The notes: generated from the letters alone by a model not told the origin. Numbered from the stretch's first letter, positions 16,245 through 24,556 are shown. The stretch is 64,000 nucleotides of DNA from Deltaproteobacteria bacterium (GCA_029262515.1 JAJCZH010000008.1:1-64000); one strand, 5' to 3'. Made by a program: numbers and translations.

Positions 16245-19007
16245 TTACTCGGTTTTAGACCAGCTACAACCTCTCTTCATATTTACCTTTAAGGCGACAT
16301 TAAGGTCCACCACACCCTCCATCTCAGCCTTGACAAGGGCTTCGAGCTCACCCTCTTCGCCTTCGGTTACCTCAAAGAGCAACTCATCATGGATCTGAAG
16401 CAACATACGCGAGGTTAGGCCGCGCTCGCGCAGGGCCGAATCTATCTTAATCATCGCCTTTTTTATTATATCTGCGGCAGAGCCTTGAATAGGTGTATTG
16501 ACCGCCAGGCGAGCACCAAACCTCCGTACGGAGTCGACCGGGCTATGGAGCTCGGGTACAAAACGACGACGGCCATAAAGCGTGGTCACGGCCCCTTCCT
16601 TTGTAGCTGACTCTATCGTGGAATCGACAAAACTCTTGATTGCGCTGTAGTGCGCGAAGTAAGAGTCTATATACTCCTGAGCCTCGCCCATCGATATGTC
16701 GAGTTCACCAGCGAGGCCGTAAGCGCCCATGCCGTAGATAATACCGAAGTTGATCGCCTTGGCCCTGCGCCTCAGTTCATCCGTCACCTCCGCATGCCCC
16801 AACGAGAATATCTCGGAGGCGGTTCTTGTATGAATATCCTCATTATTGTTAAAGGCCTCTATCAAGGTCGGGTCTTCAGCCATATGGGCTACTATACGGA
16901 GCTCGATCTGCGAATAATCGGCGCTTAGAAGCGTAAAACCCTCATCTGCGATAAAGGCGGCGCGAATCCTTGCGGCAAGCTCTCCCCTGATCGGAATATT
17001 CTGGAGGTTCGGCCTCGAACTCGAAAGCCTGCCCGTTGCCGTAACGGTCTGGTTGAAGGTCGTATGGATGCGCCCGGTCCGGGGGTTGATGAGAGCGAGT
17101 ATCGCATCCACATAGGTCGATTTCAGCTTTGCAAGCCCCCTGTAGCCGAGGATCAGACCGGGTATCTCATGCTCCGCGGAGAGCCGTTTCAGAACATCCT
17201 CATTGGTAGAAAAACCGGTCTTCGTCTTCTTTATCGGCTTCAGCCCCAGCTCGTCGAAAAGAACCACAGAGAGCTGCTTCGGCGAGTTGATATTGAACTC
17301 TCTTCCGGCACAAGCGTAGATAGAACGTTCCATATCAGCGAGGCTGATCTCCATCTCTTTTGAAAGCTCCTTAAGATCAACAGCGCTTACCTTGATACCT
17401 AACACCTCCATGGAAGCGAGCACTCTCGAAAGCGGCAGCTCCATCGTGAGGTAAAGTTCTTCAAGCCCCTCCTCTTTGAGTCTTTTATCAAGCAGTCCCG
17501 ATAACGGTATGATATCAAAAGAGTTTCTGGCTACAAATAAAGTATACTCTAACGGCTCTTTATCGGCTTTAGGTACTGAGGTCAAGGCTCGATCAAGGTA
17601 CTCGGCACCGAGTTCGGAAACAGAGTGATCGGTTGCCGCCGGATCTAGCAGGTATGAAGCGATAGTGGTGTCTATGCCGATTCGTGTTATCTCGATTCCT
17701 TTTAGTAACGAATAGATATGGAGTAGTTTGACGTTGTCGGTCTCTTTTACTATAGAACTGTCCGACAGGAGCGCACCGAGAAAAAGGTCGAACTCCTCTC
17801 TTTCTATTCCCTCCGCCCCTACTCCGGCAGGCCCGGTTGTCACGTCTTCGCTCCCAGCATTACCAAAGAGCAACCCCTCCTGCACGGTTACGCTTGAAGC
17901 TGCTTTTACCGGAATATAGTAGCAGCTCCCTTTAGCGCAAGAGGTTGTAATAGCGGCGCCGAGAATCTCCACTGTTGCAGCGTCCTCTCCGGCAGAGTGC
18001 AAGCATATTGCAACCTGACCGCTTGCAATTGACTCTCCCAGTATAGACTTAAGTGTTTGAGGCTCTGTTACCAGCTTTACTTCAACTTCCGGCAAGGCTT
18101 CGTCAGCCTCGCCATCCGGGTCAGACCGATCGCTGCTTTCCGCTTTGGCTTCAGAGGCCACCTCGGATGTAAGGCGCGTAAAACCGGACTCTTTCATAAG
18201 GGTAATAAGCGATACGTAGTCCGGTGATGTTCTGCTGAACCGATCGATATTAAGCTCCAACGGCGGGGCATGATCGAGAGTGGCCAACTGCCTCGATAGA
18301 TAGGCCTGCTCTTTAAACTCCTTGAGCCTGCCGCGTAACTTGTCGGCCTTGACAAGATCGATATTCTCATAAACCCCGTCTATTGAGCCGTATTCATTAA
18401 GCAGCTTAACAGCGGTCTTAGGCCCGACTCCCGGCACTCCGGGAATATTGTCCGATGAATCGCCGGCCAGAGCGAGCAGATCACGTATCGCTTTCGGCGC
18501 CACGCCGAACTTCTCTCTCACCTCGTTCGGCCCGAACTCTTTACCGCTCTTGGCCTCTAGTATCACTGTCTGCGAGTCGACAAGCTGATACATGTCCTTA
18601 TCGCTCGTAACTATGACCACATCGAGCCCCTCACCGGCTGCGCGTCTAGCAACAGCCGCGATAATATCGTCAGCTTCGTATGCCTCAACCTCCAGAACCG
18701 GTATGTTATAGGCATTAAGGAAAGACTTGATCGGGGCGAACTGCTCGGCGAGTTCATTCGGCATTGCGGGACGGTCGGCCTTGTATTCAGGATAGATTTC
18801 ATGCCTGAAGGTAGGACCGCGAAGATCGAATGCAACGGCAATGTAATCTGGCGAGTAGGACTTTAAAAGCTTTCTGAGCGATACGGCAAAACCGTAAAAC
18901 GCATTAGTAGGCGCGCCCGTGGGGCTCGTGAACGTTTGCGGTATCGCATGAAAGGCCTTGTAGACAATTGAGGTGCCGTCGAGTATAAATAGTCTCTTAT
19001 TCTTCAT
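16245..19007 (-). CDS. polA: DNA polymerase I
   Basis: 920 aa, typical length. The N-terminal 5' nuclease (about 1-290) starts KRLFILDGTSIVYKAFHAI and has EAYEADDIIA and VTSDKDMYQLV. The C-terminal polymerase (about 530-920) has motif A DYSQIELRIVAHM, the O-helix region RRRAKAINFGIIYGMG and motif C QIHDELLFEV. The middle 3'-5' exonuclease region looks inactive: where Exo I normally reads DxE, the sequence is VAICLHSAGEDAA, and the Exo II Asn/Asp are not recognisable. It is transcribed divergently from the secreted-protein gene at 19076. Roles are Okazaki fragment maturation and repair. Confidence 0.95.
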   Translation of the reverse strand: MKNKRLFILDGTSIVYKAFHAIPQTFTSPTGAPTNAFYGFAVSLRKLLKSYSPDYIAVAFDLRGPTFRHEIYPEYKADRPAMPNELAEQFAPIKSFLNAYNIPVLEVEAYEADDIIAAVARRAAGEGLDVVIVTSDKDMYQLVDSQTVILEAKSGKEFGPNEVREKFGVAPKAIRDLLALAGDSSDNIPGVPGVGPKTAVKLLNEYGSIDGVYENIDLVKADKLRGRLKEFKEQAYLSRQLATLDHAPPLELNIDRFSRTSPDYVSLITLMKESGFTRLTSEVASEAKAESSDRSDPDGEADEALPEVEVKLVTEPQTLKSILGESIASGQVAICLHSAGEDAATVEILGAAITTSCAKGSCYYIPVKAASSVTVQEGLLFGNAGSEDVTTGPAGVGAEGIEREEFDLFLGALLSDSSIVKETDNVKLLHIYSLLKGIEITRIGIDTTIASYLLDPAATDHSVSELGAEYLDRALTSVPKADKEPLEYTLFVARNSFDIIPLSGLLDKRLKEEGLEELYLTMELPLSRVLASMEVLGIKVSAVDLKELSKEMEISLADMERSIYACAGREFNINSPKQLSVVLFDELGLKPIKKTKTGFSTNEDVLKRLSAEHEIPGLILGYRGLAKLKSTYVDAILALINPRTGRIHTTFNQTVTATGRLSSSRPNLQNIPIRGELAARIRAAFIADEGFTLLSADYSQIELRIVAHMAEDPTLIEAFNNNEDIHTRTASEIFSLGHAEVTDELRRRAKAINFGIIYGMGAYGLAGELDISMGEAQEYIDSYFAHYSAIKSFVDSTIESATKEGAVTTLYGRRRFVPELHSPVDSVRRFGARLAVNTPIQGSAADIIKKAMIKIDSALRERGLTSRMLLQIHDELLFEVTEGEEGELEALVKAEMEGVVDLNVALKVNMKRGCSWSKTE

Positions 19008-19041
19008 TAAATTCTATGTCCATTCTTTCGATACACTGCTG

Positions 19042-19069
19042 TTGACACTTATTAATAGTCGTATATACT
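19042..19069 (+). promoter_or_regulatory. Sigma70-type promoter, predicted leaderless
   Basis: TTGACA at 19042-19047 and TATACT at 19064-19069 are separated by 16 bases. The downstream ATG lies only 6 bases after the -10 element, so the expected transcription start falls on or next to the start codon at 19076. No Shine-Dalgarno is present. Confidence 0.6.
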
Positions 19070-19075
19070 TATAGC

Positions 19076-19618
19076 ATGAATATTAAAGATATTTTAAAGA
19101 TGGTACTAGCCGCGCTCTTTGCCGCTCTTCTGCCTGCCTCGCTCCTTTTTGCGCAGGACAATAGTATCATACGCGCCCTTGAGCTTGTAGAAGAGTTTCA
19201 TGCCGACATGCACAAAGAACTCAAAGGCTCGGCGCCTCCCGTACTCTTGTTAACCCTCAAGAAGAGTTCACTCGAACACAGAGACAAGGTTACCTCGGAA
19301 CTGCAATCGCTTAGCTGGGTAGACCGGCCGGGGCCGCGCAGGCATAAGGCTGTTTATGTACTGGTAGACGACTTTATCTCTACCGAAATCGACTCGGTTT
19401 CGAAGATGAAGAAGGAACTGCACTCAAAAGACCGTAAAAAGATGGAGCTGACTATCCAGAGACTTGAACGTACCCATAAAGAGGCCCTGAAGAAGATAAA
19501 AGGAGCGCGCCTAACCGAGGCATCTAAAGAAAAGAGAAGAAAACCGGTGCCGATAATAGACTCTTCGCCGTATGAAAATAACCCCGAAGGCAAGGGCGGC
19601 GGCATCTGGGAACGATAG
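19076..19618 (+). CDS. Secreted charged helical protein of unknown function
   Basis: 180 aa. An N-terminal signal peptide is clear: Lys-containing n-region, hydrophobic core MVLAALFAALLPASLLF and probable cleavage after FAQ. The mature part is highly charged and helical (Lys/Glu/Arg-rich from about 95 to 165), with SPYENNPEGKGGGIWER at the end. No enzyme motif is seen. It is divergent from polA and preceded by a consensus promoter that leaves almost no 5' leader. An internal ATG at codon 9 could be an alternative start, with a weak upstream site. Not a family I recognise. Confidence 0.72.
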   Translation: MNIKDILKMVLAALFAALLPASLLFAQDNSIIRALELVEEFHADMHKELKGSAPPVLLLTLKKSSLEHRDKVTSELQSLSWVDRPGPRRHKAVYVLVDDFISTEIDSVSKMKKELHSKDRKKMELTIQRLERTHKEALKKIKGARLTEASKEKRRKPVPIIDSSPYENNPEGKGGGIWER

Positions 19619-19766
19619 AACAGTACCTGTACGCAGATTCTTTTCTCAACAAACTGTACTGATTTCACCTGTAGGTCCGTACGCAGGTAAACTCGGTTTT
19701 ATAAACTACCGGTAGAAATCAGCGTAATACACTACTGTCTTCGTCGATAGCATCCAAAGGGCTTTT

Positions 19767-19877
19767 ATGGCCTTCGAGACGACAGCCGTGCCCGAACCCT
19801 CTATGTTGCTCCTTCTAGGAAGCGGGATCATTGGAATGGGGGGGCTCGGTTTTGTAAGAAGGAAGTTTAAGAGATAG
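19767..19877 (+). CDS. Mini-peptide with PEP-CTERM sorting tail
   Basis: 36 aa from ATG 19767, with AAAGG as a modest ribosome site. The peptide is almost only a PEP-CTERM tail: VPEPS, a hydrophobic run LLLLGSGIIGMGG, then the basic end VRRKFKR. In known PEP-CTERM proteins this tail ends a large secreted protein and is processed by an exosortase; here no large domain precedes it, because the frame opens only 13 codons before the ATG (TAA at 19725). It could be a remnant of a lost gene or a true micro-peptide. A terminator follows directly. It aligns without gaps to the peptide at 20146. Confidence 0.62.
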   Translation: MAFETTAVPEPSMLLLLGSGIIGMGGLGFVRRKFKR

Positions 19878-19898
19878 CGCCTGAAACACGGCAAATTC

Positions 19899-19934
19899 CA
19901 AAACCCGCCGGTCTAGATGACCTGCGGGTTTTTT
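19899..19934 (+). terminator. Intrinsic terminator after the PEP-CTERM mini-peptide
   Basis: The stem AAACCCGC (19901-19908) pairs with GCGGGTTT (19924-19931), with an inner GGT/ACC extension, and is followed by a T run. It begins about 20 bases after the mini-gene stop. Confidence 0.82.
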
Positions 19935-20145
19935 ATCTATCCGGTATTGCTAACTTTATGAGATACAATTATTGGCTGGCAAATCAGACTGGTTGAAGGT
20001 ATAGTAAACTGCTGGAAAAAGAGCAAGGTTTGCTGACCTTAATAAGGCTTCAGATATTGACTCTGCGCATATATACTACCGGGTACGGGAGTCTACCCGA
20101 CACCAATTCCGTATTAGGCTCTTTTATTGGAATGGAGGTATCGTA

Positions 20146-20235
20146 GTGCCGGACAACTCAACTCTTTTAATCATTGGCGGCGCTGTCATAGGATTAATCG
20201 TGCTCAACTACATAAAAAAGAAGTATAAACTATAG
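20146..20235 (+). CDS. Mini membrane peptide with exosortase-tail-like architecture
   Basis: 29 aa starting at GTG 20146, seven bases after a perfect GGAGG (20134-20138), so translation is likely. It reads VPDNSTLLIIG, a hydrophobic helix to about residue 20, and a basic end IKKKYKL. It aligns ungapped over its full length with the last 29 residues of the 19767 peptide (VPEPS against VPDNS, LLLLG against LLIIG, RRKFK against KKKYK). A nine-base-pair terminator follows. The PEP motif itself is degenerate. Function unknown; it may be a single-pass peptide or an exosortase-like substrate. Confidence 0.6.
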   Translation: MPDNSTLLIIGGAVIGLIVLNYIKKKYKL

Positions 20236-20256
20236 TTTTTCACAGTAAGAATTAAA

Positions 20257-20290
20257 AAAACCCACTGCTCTTAATGGCCTGTGGGTTTTG
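20257..20290 (+). terminator. Intrinsic terminator after the second mini-peptide
   Basis: AAAACCCAC (20257-20265) pairs perfectly with GTGGGTTTT (20281-20289), followed by a GTTTATTT tail. It lies 22 bases after the mini-gene stop. Confidence 0.82.
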
Positions 20291-20383
20291 TTTATTTCCG
20301 GCTGTAACGCGTAAAGGCAAGACTTAAAGATACGTGTTTCAGGAAATACTCGTCTTGCTGAACCGGTTAAGAAGAGGAGGTCG

Positions 20384-20767
20384 TTACTTGGCAACCACTA
20401 TTGCTCTCCACACATATTTTGAATCGGGTTCGGAACCTCTCGTAATTCCGACCAACCCGGTGCCACCCATTTCCTTAGCCTGCTTTCTGAGTAACCCTAT
20501 CGGGTCATACTCCAACGGATCATAATCAGGGTCATTTTCAGCATGCGTTGGCCCATCAACAGGTGCGACGACCACCTCACCGATAACAACATATCTATAA
20601 GGCACATCATCTAATGAACCGTATGTACCGAAAAACTGGCCAGGCTGTATGGGTTGACGTGACTTGTTGTCATAATGCACAGATTTAACACCTAAGCGCG
20701 GCATTGTACAAGCTTGCAAAAACAGGATTGCAAAAAAAAGTATTACCAGTCTGTATTGTATACGCAT
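20384..20767 (-). CDS. Putative lipoprotein of unknown function
   Basis: About 127 aa from ATG 20767. The N-terminus is basic then hydrophobic (YRLVILFFAILFLQAC), with a lipobox-like LQAC and Cys at about residue 20. The mature part contains PGQFFGTYGSLDDVPYRY and a Gly-rich GGTGLVGI segment, which looks like a small beta domain; I do not recognise a named family. It is the last gene before the yraN-rnhB cluster on the same strand, but with a 155-base gap. The start five codons upstream (ATG 20782) is possible but adds residues before the signal sequence. Confidence 0.72.
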   Translation of the reverse strand: MRIQYRLVILFFAILFLQACTMPRLGVKSVHYDNKSRQPIQPGQFFGTYGSLDDVPYRYVVIGEVVVAPVDGPTHAENDPDYDPLEYDPIGLLRKQAKEMGGTGLVGITRGSEPDSKYVWRAIVVAK

Positions 20768-20922
20768 AGAAAAGCCTTTCATTCGGACTTAACACTTGGG
20801 CTGGGGGCTGGAAACTTGCACCACGCAGGCATACGCCGCCCAATTCAATTGTATTGCACCGCCAACTTTACGTCAATACCTTAACACTGTCGGTTGTATT
20901 AATAAGACCTACCGAACAGGAA

Positions 20923-21285
20923 CTAATCGAAATCCCCGAAGGCGTCTTTAAAGTGCTCTGTCTTGCTCCGGCTTCCATCCATCATAACACCAATCACATC
21001 GAAACGGACATACGGCTCTTCAAGCCCCTTTTGGGCCAGGTAGTCGTGCGAGACATTTATTATATGACGCTGCTTTCGTGCGTCTACCGCTTCGGCCGCG
21101 GTACCGTACCTCTCGGACGTACGTGTCTTTACCTCGACAAAGACGATCGTCTCACCGTCGAGCGCAATAACATCTACCTCGCCGTGTATAGTCTTGAAGT
21201 TAGTCTCTAGGATCGCGTAACCGGCAGAGCGCAGCAACTTAACTGCAACCTCTTCGCCAAACCTGCCTTTTGCGATCTTCGACAT
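20923..21285 (-). CDS. yraN: YraN family (UPF0102) endonuclease-like protein
   Basis: 120 aa, normal length. Core motifs of the PD-(D/E)XK-like UPF0102 fold are visible: KGRFGEEVAVKLL, then GEVDVIALD and the catalytic-type strand FVEVKTR. It follows rnhB by 21 nt in the ffh-rpsP-rimM-trmD-rplS-rnhB-yraN run, the usual neighbourhood. The biochemical role in bacteria is not settled. Confidence 0.92.
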   Translation of the reverse strand: MSKIAKGRFGEEVAVKLLRSAGYAILETNFKTIHGEVDVIALDGETIVFVEVKTRTSERYGTAAEAVDARKQRHIINVSHDYLAQKGLEEPYVRFDVIGVMMDGSRSKTEHFKDAFGDFD

Positions 21286-21306
21286 AAGGACCTTTTTGAA
21301 ATTATC

Positions 21307-21909
21307 TTAAAGAGATAACGAGCTGAGAGGCGAGTAACTCATCCTGTGTACGGGGCTCGGACCGTACTTCTCTATAGCCGTCATGTGGGCCGCGCTGCCG
21401 TACCCTTTGTGGCCCGCAAAACCGTACTCGGGGTAGAGTTGAGAGTACGCATCCATGATACGGTCGCGAACCGTCTTGGCGATAATAGAGGCGGCGGCTA
21501 TTGAGACGCTAAGGGTATCGCCCTTTATTATCGCACTCTGCTTTATTTTCGACTCTATCTCGAAACGGCCGTCTACCAGGAGCCTGTCCGGTATGATACC
21601 TAGAGAGTCTACGGCGTTTCGCATAGCAACAAGCGAGGCCCTGTGAATATTCGTTCTATCGATCTCATCCTGCCATACAAGGCCGACGCCAACGGAGATC
21701 GCGCTTTTATAGATTAAACAGGAGAGTCTTTCGCGTCTCTTGTGAGTCAGTGTCTTGGAGTCGTTTATACCATAGTCTACAGGCCATGGAGAAGAGAAGA
21801 TAACGGCTGCCGCAACAACAGGGCCTGCAAGGGGTCCGCGCCCGGCCTCGTCTATACCGGCTACAAGCCCCGCGCCGTCGTTTAAAGCTTCTTGTTCGTA
21901 GCTGTCCAT
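21307..21909 (-). CDS. rnhB: Ribonuclease HII
   Basis: 200 aa. It removes ribonucleotides embedded in DNA. The conserved GIDEAGRGPLAGPVVAAAV includes the DE active-site pair; LLVDGRF and SIIAKTVRDRIM with YGFAGHKGYGS are also present. It lies between the broken zinc-ribbon gene and yraN on the minus strand. Confidence 0.95.
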   Translation of the reverse strand: MDSYEQEALNDGAGLVAGIDEAGRGPLAGPVVAAAVIFSSPWPVDYGINDSKTLTHKRRERLSCLIYKSAISVGVGLVWQDEIDRTNIHRASLVAMRNAVDSLGIIPDRLLVDGRFEIESKIKQSAIIKGDTLSVSIAAASIIAKTVRDRIMDAYSQLYPEYGFAGHKGYGSAAHMTAIEKYGPSPVHRMSYSPLSSLSL

Positions 21910-21930
21910 GACCTCTGCCAGTAAATAACT

Positions 21931-22191
21931 TTATGTAAAATGTAAAACTTCGCTACTCTCCAGGAACCATCCGTTTGCATTTTTTTCAGGTAAAGACAAA
22001 CCATTCTCTTTAAGATGCTTAATGATTTTATCCTCATGTACGGAAGCCCATCCATCCCAGTTAGAATTATAGCAGGGCATACAAACATTCAAGTTTTATA
22101 GCTGAATATATTTGCCTTCGTACTTACCTTCACCCATCTGATATTTTGAGCCACAAATCTTGCAACAATATGTTATTGCGAGCTTTGACAT
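21931..22191 (-). pseudogene. Small CxxC zinc-ribbon protein interrupted by in-frame TAA
   Basis: From ATG 22191, preceded by a strong AAGGAGG, the frame reads a CCKICGSKY half-ribbon for 31 codons, meets TAA at 22096-22098 (codon 32), and continues in the same frame to 21931. The continuation has the second ribbon half CMPCYNSNWDGW and ENGLSLPEKNANGWFLE. The two halves make one Cys4 zinc-ribbon protein of about 86 aa, resembling small uncharacterised proteins with NWDGW and a GW motif. So it is a recent nonsense allele, or a 31-aa truncated product is made. UAA is not a selenocysteine codon. Confidence 0.75.
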
Positions 22192-22274
22192 AATAGTTAG
22201 ACCTCCTTATAAATTTAATCACTTATAACTTGTTGCAGTAAAGAAAATAACAATAATATGAATACAAAAACAGA

Positions 22275-22304
22275 AGGCCGGCCCCGTTAAAACGAAGCCG
22301 GCCT
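22275..22304 (-). terminator. Intrinsic terminator after rplS
   Basis: AGGCCGGC (22275-22282) and GCCGGCCT (22297-22304) form a perfect eight-base-pair stem. On the minus strand it is followed by TCTGTTTTTG. It lies between rplS and the broken zinc-ribbon gene, so rnhB and yraN may need read-through or their own promoter. Confidence 0.7.
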
Positions 22305-22330
22305 GATAAGTCCAAGAGGAACGAAAAAGC

Positions 22331-22699
22331 TTACTTGCCCTTTTTCGGCTTTCCTACAAAGCGCTTCTCTTTAATGCGTGCCGCCTTGCCGCGAAGCTCT
22401 CTCAAGTAGTAGAGCTTTGCCCTTCTTACGCGACCTTCGGTTACGACTTCGATCTTGCTGATGTTCGGCGAGTTTAGCGGAAAGATCCTCTCAACGCCGA
22501 TACCGTAGGAGATCTTCCTGACGGTAAAGGTAGCCCTGGTGCCGCCTCCGTGCTTTTTGATTACAACTCCCTCGAACTGCTGAATGCGCTGCTTCTCACC
22601 CTCTTTGATCCGAACGCTTACGCGCACGGTATCTCCGGGGTTGAACACCGGCAGATCGGTTCTTATATAACTTCTCTCTACATCTTGTACCAAACCCAT
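22331..22699 (-). CDS. rplS: 50S ribosomal protein L19
   Basis: 122 aa from ATG 22699, preceded by AGGAGG. Motifs: [48 protein letters not shown] and the basic tail [21 protein letters not shown] longer frame to 22756 exists but lacks a ribosome site and adds residues absent from L19. It follows trmD in the usual order, with a gap of about 180 bases. Confidence 0.97.
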   Translation of the reverse strand: MGLVQDVERSYIRTDLPVFNPGDTVRVSVRIKEGEKQRIQQFEGVVIKKHGGGTRATFTVRKISYGIGVERIFPLNSPNISKIEVVTEGRVRRAKLYYLRELRGKAARIKEKRFVGKPKKGK

Positions 22700-22878
22700 G
22701 ACTTCCTCCTGATATTTAATAAAATAAAATCTCCATTTTATATCCGTTACAACCATTCAAAAAAAGGACTGCATCGGATTTCAAATCATATATCTTTATT
22801 GCCTCATACCGGTAAAGCGGTATATGGCACGCTACCCCTCTTGCGCACCCGGGTCTCTGTAACAAGAGCCGCCTCTGT

Positions 22879-23637
22879 TCAGAAACCCTCGCTCTGCCGT
22901 TTCAGCTCGTCGACAACCGCTCTCTCTTCAGGGCTCAACTCAAGGGTTTCGAGCAAATCCGGTCTTCTCTCGAAAGTGCGCTTTAAAGACTCAAAACGTC
23001 TCCAGCGCTCTATCTCCTTGTGGTTACCGGAGAGCAACACATCCGGCACACCGGCTCCCTCGAACAACTCGGGCCTGGTATACTGCGGGCCTTCGAGAAG
23101 GCCGTCTGAAAAAGAGTCCGCTTCGCTCGAAGCCGAACTTCCGAGAACTCCCGGAATTAACCTGCCAACGGCATCAACGATTACCAGCGCCGCAACCTCG
23201 CCTCCGGTTATGACGTAATCACCTATGGAGAGCTCCATGTCGACCATCGGCCTGACCCGCTCGTCTACGCCCTCATACCTGCCGCAAAGTATTACTATCC
23301 GCTTCTGTTGGGCCAGCCCGGCGGCTATCTTTTGAGTCAGAGGCCTGCCCTGCGGGGTTACCAGTATCAGTATCGGCGAATCATCTGGAGCCTCTTCAGC
23401 TCCACCCTTTATTGCTACCGCCTTGAGCGCAGCCGCAATCGGGTCCGGCTTCATCACCATACCGGCCCCGCCACCGTATGGAGCATCGTCAACGGTTCTG
23501 TGCGAGTCGGTGGTATACTCTCTTATATCGTGGGCGCGTACCGTAATGGTACCGGCTCTCGCTGCCCTGCCGATTACTCCCTGATCCATAGCGGATGTGA
23601 AGAAGCCCGGCAGTACGGTCAATATATCGAATACCAT
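22879..23637 (-). CDS. trmD: tRNA (guanine-N1)-methyltransferase
   Basis: 252 aa. It methylates G37 of tRNAs with a G36-containing anticodon using SAM. Starts [13 protein letters not shown]; the trefoil-knot SPOUT core has [45 protein letters not shown] and [15 protein letters not shown]. It begins 12 nt after rimM on the minus strand. Confidence 0.97.
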   Translation of the reverse strand: MVFDILTVLPGFFTSAMDQGVIGRAARAGTITVRAHDIREYTTDSHRTVDDAPYGGGAGMVMKPDPIAAALKAVAIKGGAEEAPDDSPILILVTPQGRPLTQKIAAGLAQQKRIVILCGRYEGVDERVRPMVDMELSIGDYVITGGEVAALVIVDAVGRLIPGVLGSSASSEADSFSDGLLEGPQYTRPELFEGAGVPDVLLSGNHKEIERWRRFESLKRTFERRPDLLETLELSPEERAVVDELKRQSEGF

Positions 23638-23649
23638 TTTTCGAGACTT

Positions 23650-24156
23650 TTACTCTACAAGCCCTTCTAAAAGTCGAACGACGATTTTTCCGTTCGCTAC
23701 ATCTACCTCAATCATAAACTCTTCTATAGCCGGGATCAACACCTCTCCGGTGGTTCCGGCAACCTGCAGCAGGTCGTTGCCTGCTGTCGGCATTATACCT
23801 GTAACGGAACCGACCCTGTCGCCATCTTCACTGTATACGTCGAGGCCGATCAATTCAAAAAGGTAGTACTCTCCGGGTTCGTTCTCCGAAAGCTCGGACT
23901 TGGCTATCAATACTTCAGAGCCGACTAACTCGGCAGAATCGTCGCGCGAGTTGAAACCATCTACAGTAAGAAGAAAAATATTCTTGTTTGTCCTTGCCTT
24001 GAGAACCTCAAGTTCCCTAAGCTTCGCACCAGACTGAAACGTAACCGATGACCAGGTAAAATCTTCTACACCTGCATAGGGAAGAAACTTTACCTCTCCC
24101 TTTAACCCGTGTAAACCGACGATCTTGCCTATAGCAAGAAGCCCGGAGTTACTCAA
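23650..24156 (-). CDS. rimM: Ribosome maturation factor RimM
   Basis: 168 aa with the proposed TTG start at 24156. The family N-terminus LLAIGKIVGLHGLKGEVK starts five residues in, which decides the start; a longer frame from 24228 adds an unrelated basic stretch over the khpA remnant. A PRC-barrel half follows, with LFELIGLDVYSEDGDRVGSV and GEVLIPAIEEFM. The TTG overlaps the khpA stop by eight bases, so translation is probably coupled. It binds ribosomal protein S19 and aids 30S maturation. Confidence 0.9.
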   Translation of the reverse strand: MSNSGLLAIGKIVGLHGLKGEVKFLPYAGVEDFTWSSVTFQSGAKLRELEVLKARTNKNIFLLTVDGFNSRDDSAELVGSEVLIAKSELSENEPGEYYLFELIGLDVYSEDGDRVGSVTGIMPTAGNDLLQVAGTTGEVLIPAIEEFMIEVDVANGKIVVRLLEGLVE

Positions 24157-24262
24157 GGGTTTCGAGCACAGCGCGCTGGGCAAGCTTTGTAGGCGCCGAG
24201 GTAAATACTTCGTCCGGCCGGTGTACAAGTGACTTGAGTATCAACTTGGTCAGCTCTTTCAT
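24149..24262 (-). CDS. khpA: KhpA-like protein lacking its KH core (internal deletion)
   Basis: 37 aa from ATG 24262, with AGGAG upstream. The N-terminus MKELTKLILKSLVHRPDE matches the start of KhpA (normally about 75-80 aa), and the C-terminus KLAQRAVLETLE matches its end, but the middle is gone. The missing ~40 residues include the GKxIGKxG loop that binds RNA. The join stays in frame, and the gene keeps its slot between rpsP and rimM and an eight-base overlap with rimM. It may be a decayed gene kept for translational coupling. Whether a full khpA exists elsewhere is not visible. Confidence 0.72.
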   Translation of the reverse strand: MKELTKLILKSLVHRPDEVFTSAPTKLAQRAVLETLE

Positions 24263-24292
24263 CTACTCCTCCGGTACGGGTACGTAAACGAG

Positions 24293-24556
24293 TCAGCTGG
24301 CGACGGCTTCTGTCTCAGTCTTACCTGCTCTCTTCAAAATTTGACCGACAGTTTCCGACGGTGCTGCGCCCTTGGAAATCCAGTAAGCGATGCGATCGTT
24401 CTTCAGCACCACCTCCGGAGGTTCAACAGTGGGGTTATAGTGGCCTACTATCTCGATAAAACGGCCATCTCTCGGAGACCTCGAGTCCACGACAACTACA
24501 CGGTAAAAGGGTCTCTTTTTGGATCCATGCCTTGTGAGCCTGATCTTAACTGCCAT
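24293..24556 (-). CDS. rpsP: 30S ribosomal protein S16
   Basis: 87 aa, normal length. Starts [20 protein letters not shown]; then [21 protein letters not shown] and [16 protein letters not shown]. It lies 25 nt after ffh and 30 nt before the khpA remnant. A good ribosome site (AGGAGG) precedes ATG 24556. Confidence 0.97.
   Translation of the reverse strand: MAVKIRLTRHGSKKRPFYRVVVVDSRSPRDGRFIEIVGHYNPTVEPPEVVLKNDRIAYWISKGAAPSETVGQILKRAGKTETEAVAS

Noticed and set aside
20079-20099. CGGGTA...TACCCG hairpin as a c-di-GMP riboswitch before the second mini-peptide
   Set aside because: It forms a hairpin, but none of the conserved GEMM bases are present.
22096-22098. Recoding of TAA in the zinc-ribbon gene
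   Set aside because: No bacterial system inserts an amino acid at UAA routinely; a nonsense mutation is the simpler explanation.
24157-24228. Longer rimM N-terminus
   Set aside because: It would overlap the khpA remnant out of frame with a basic stretch absent from RimM; the TTG at 24156 gives the family N-terminus.
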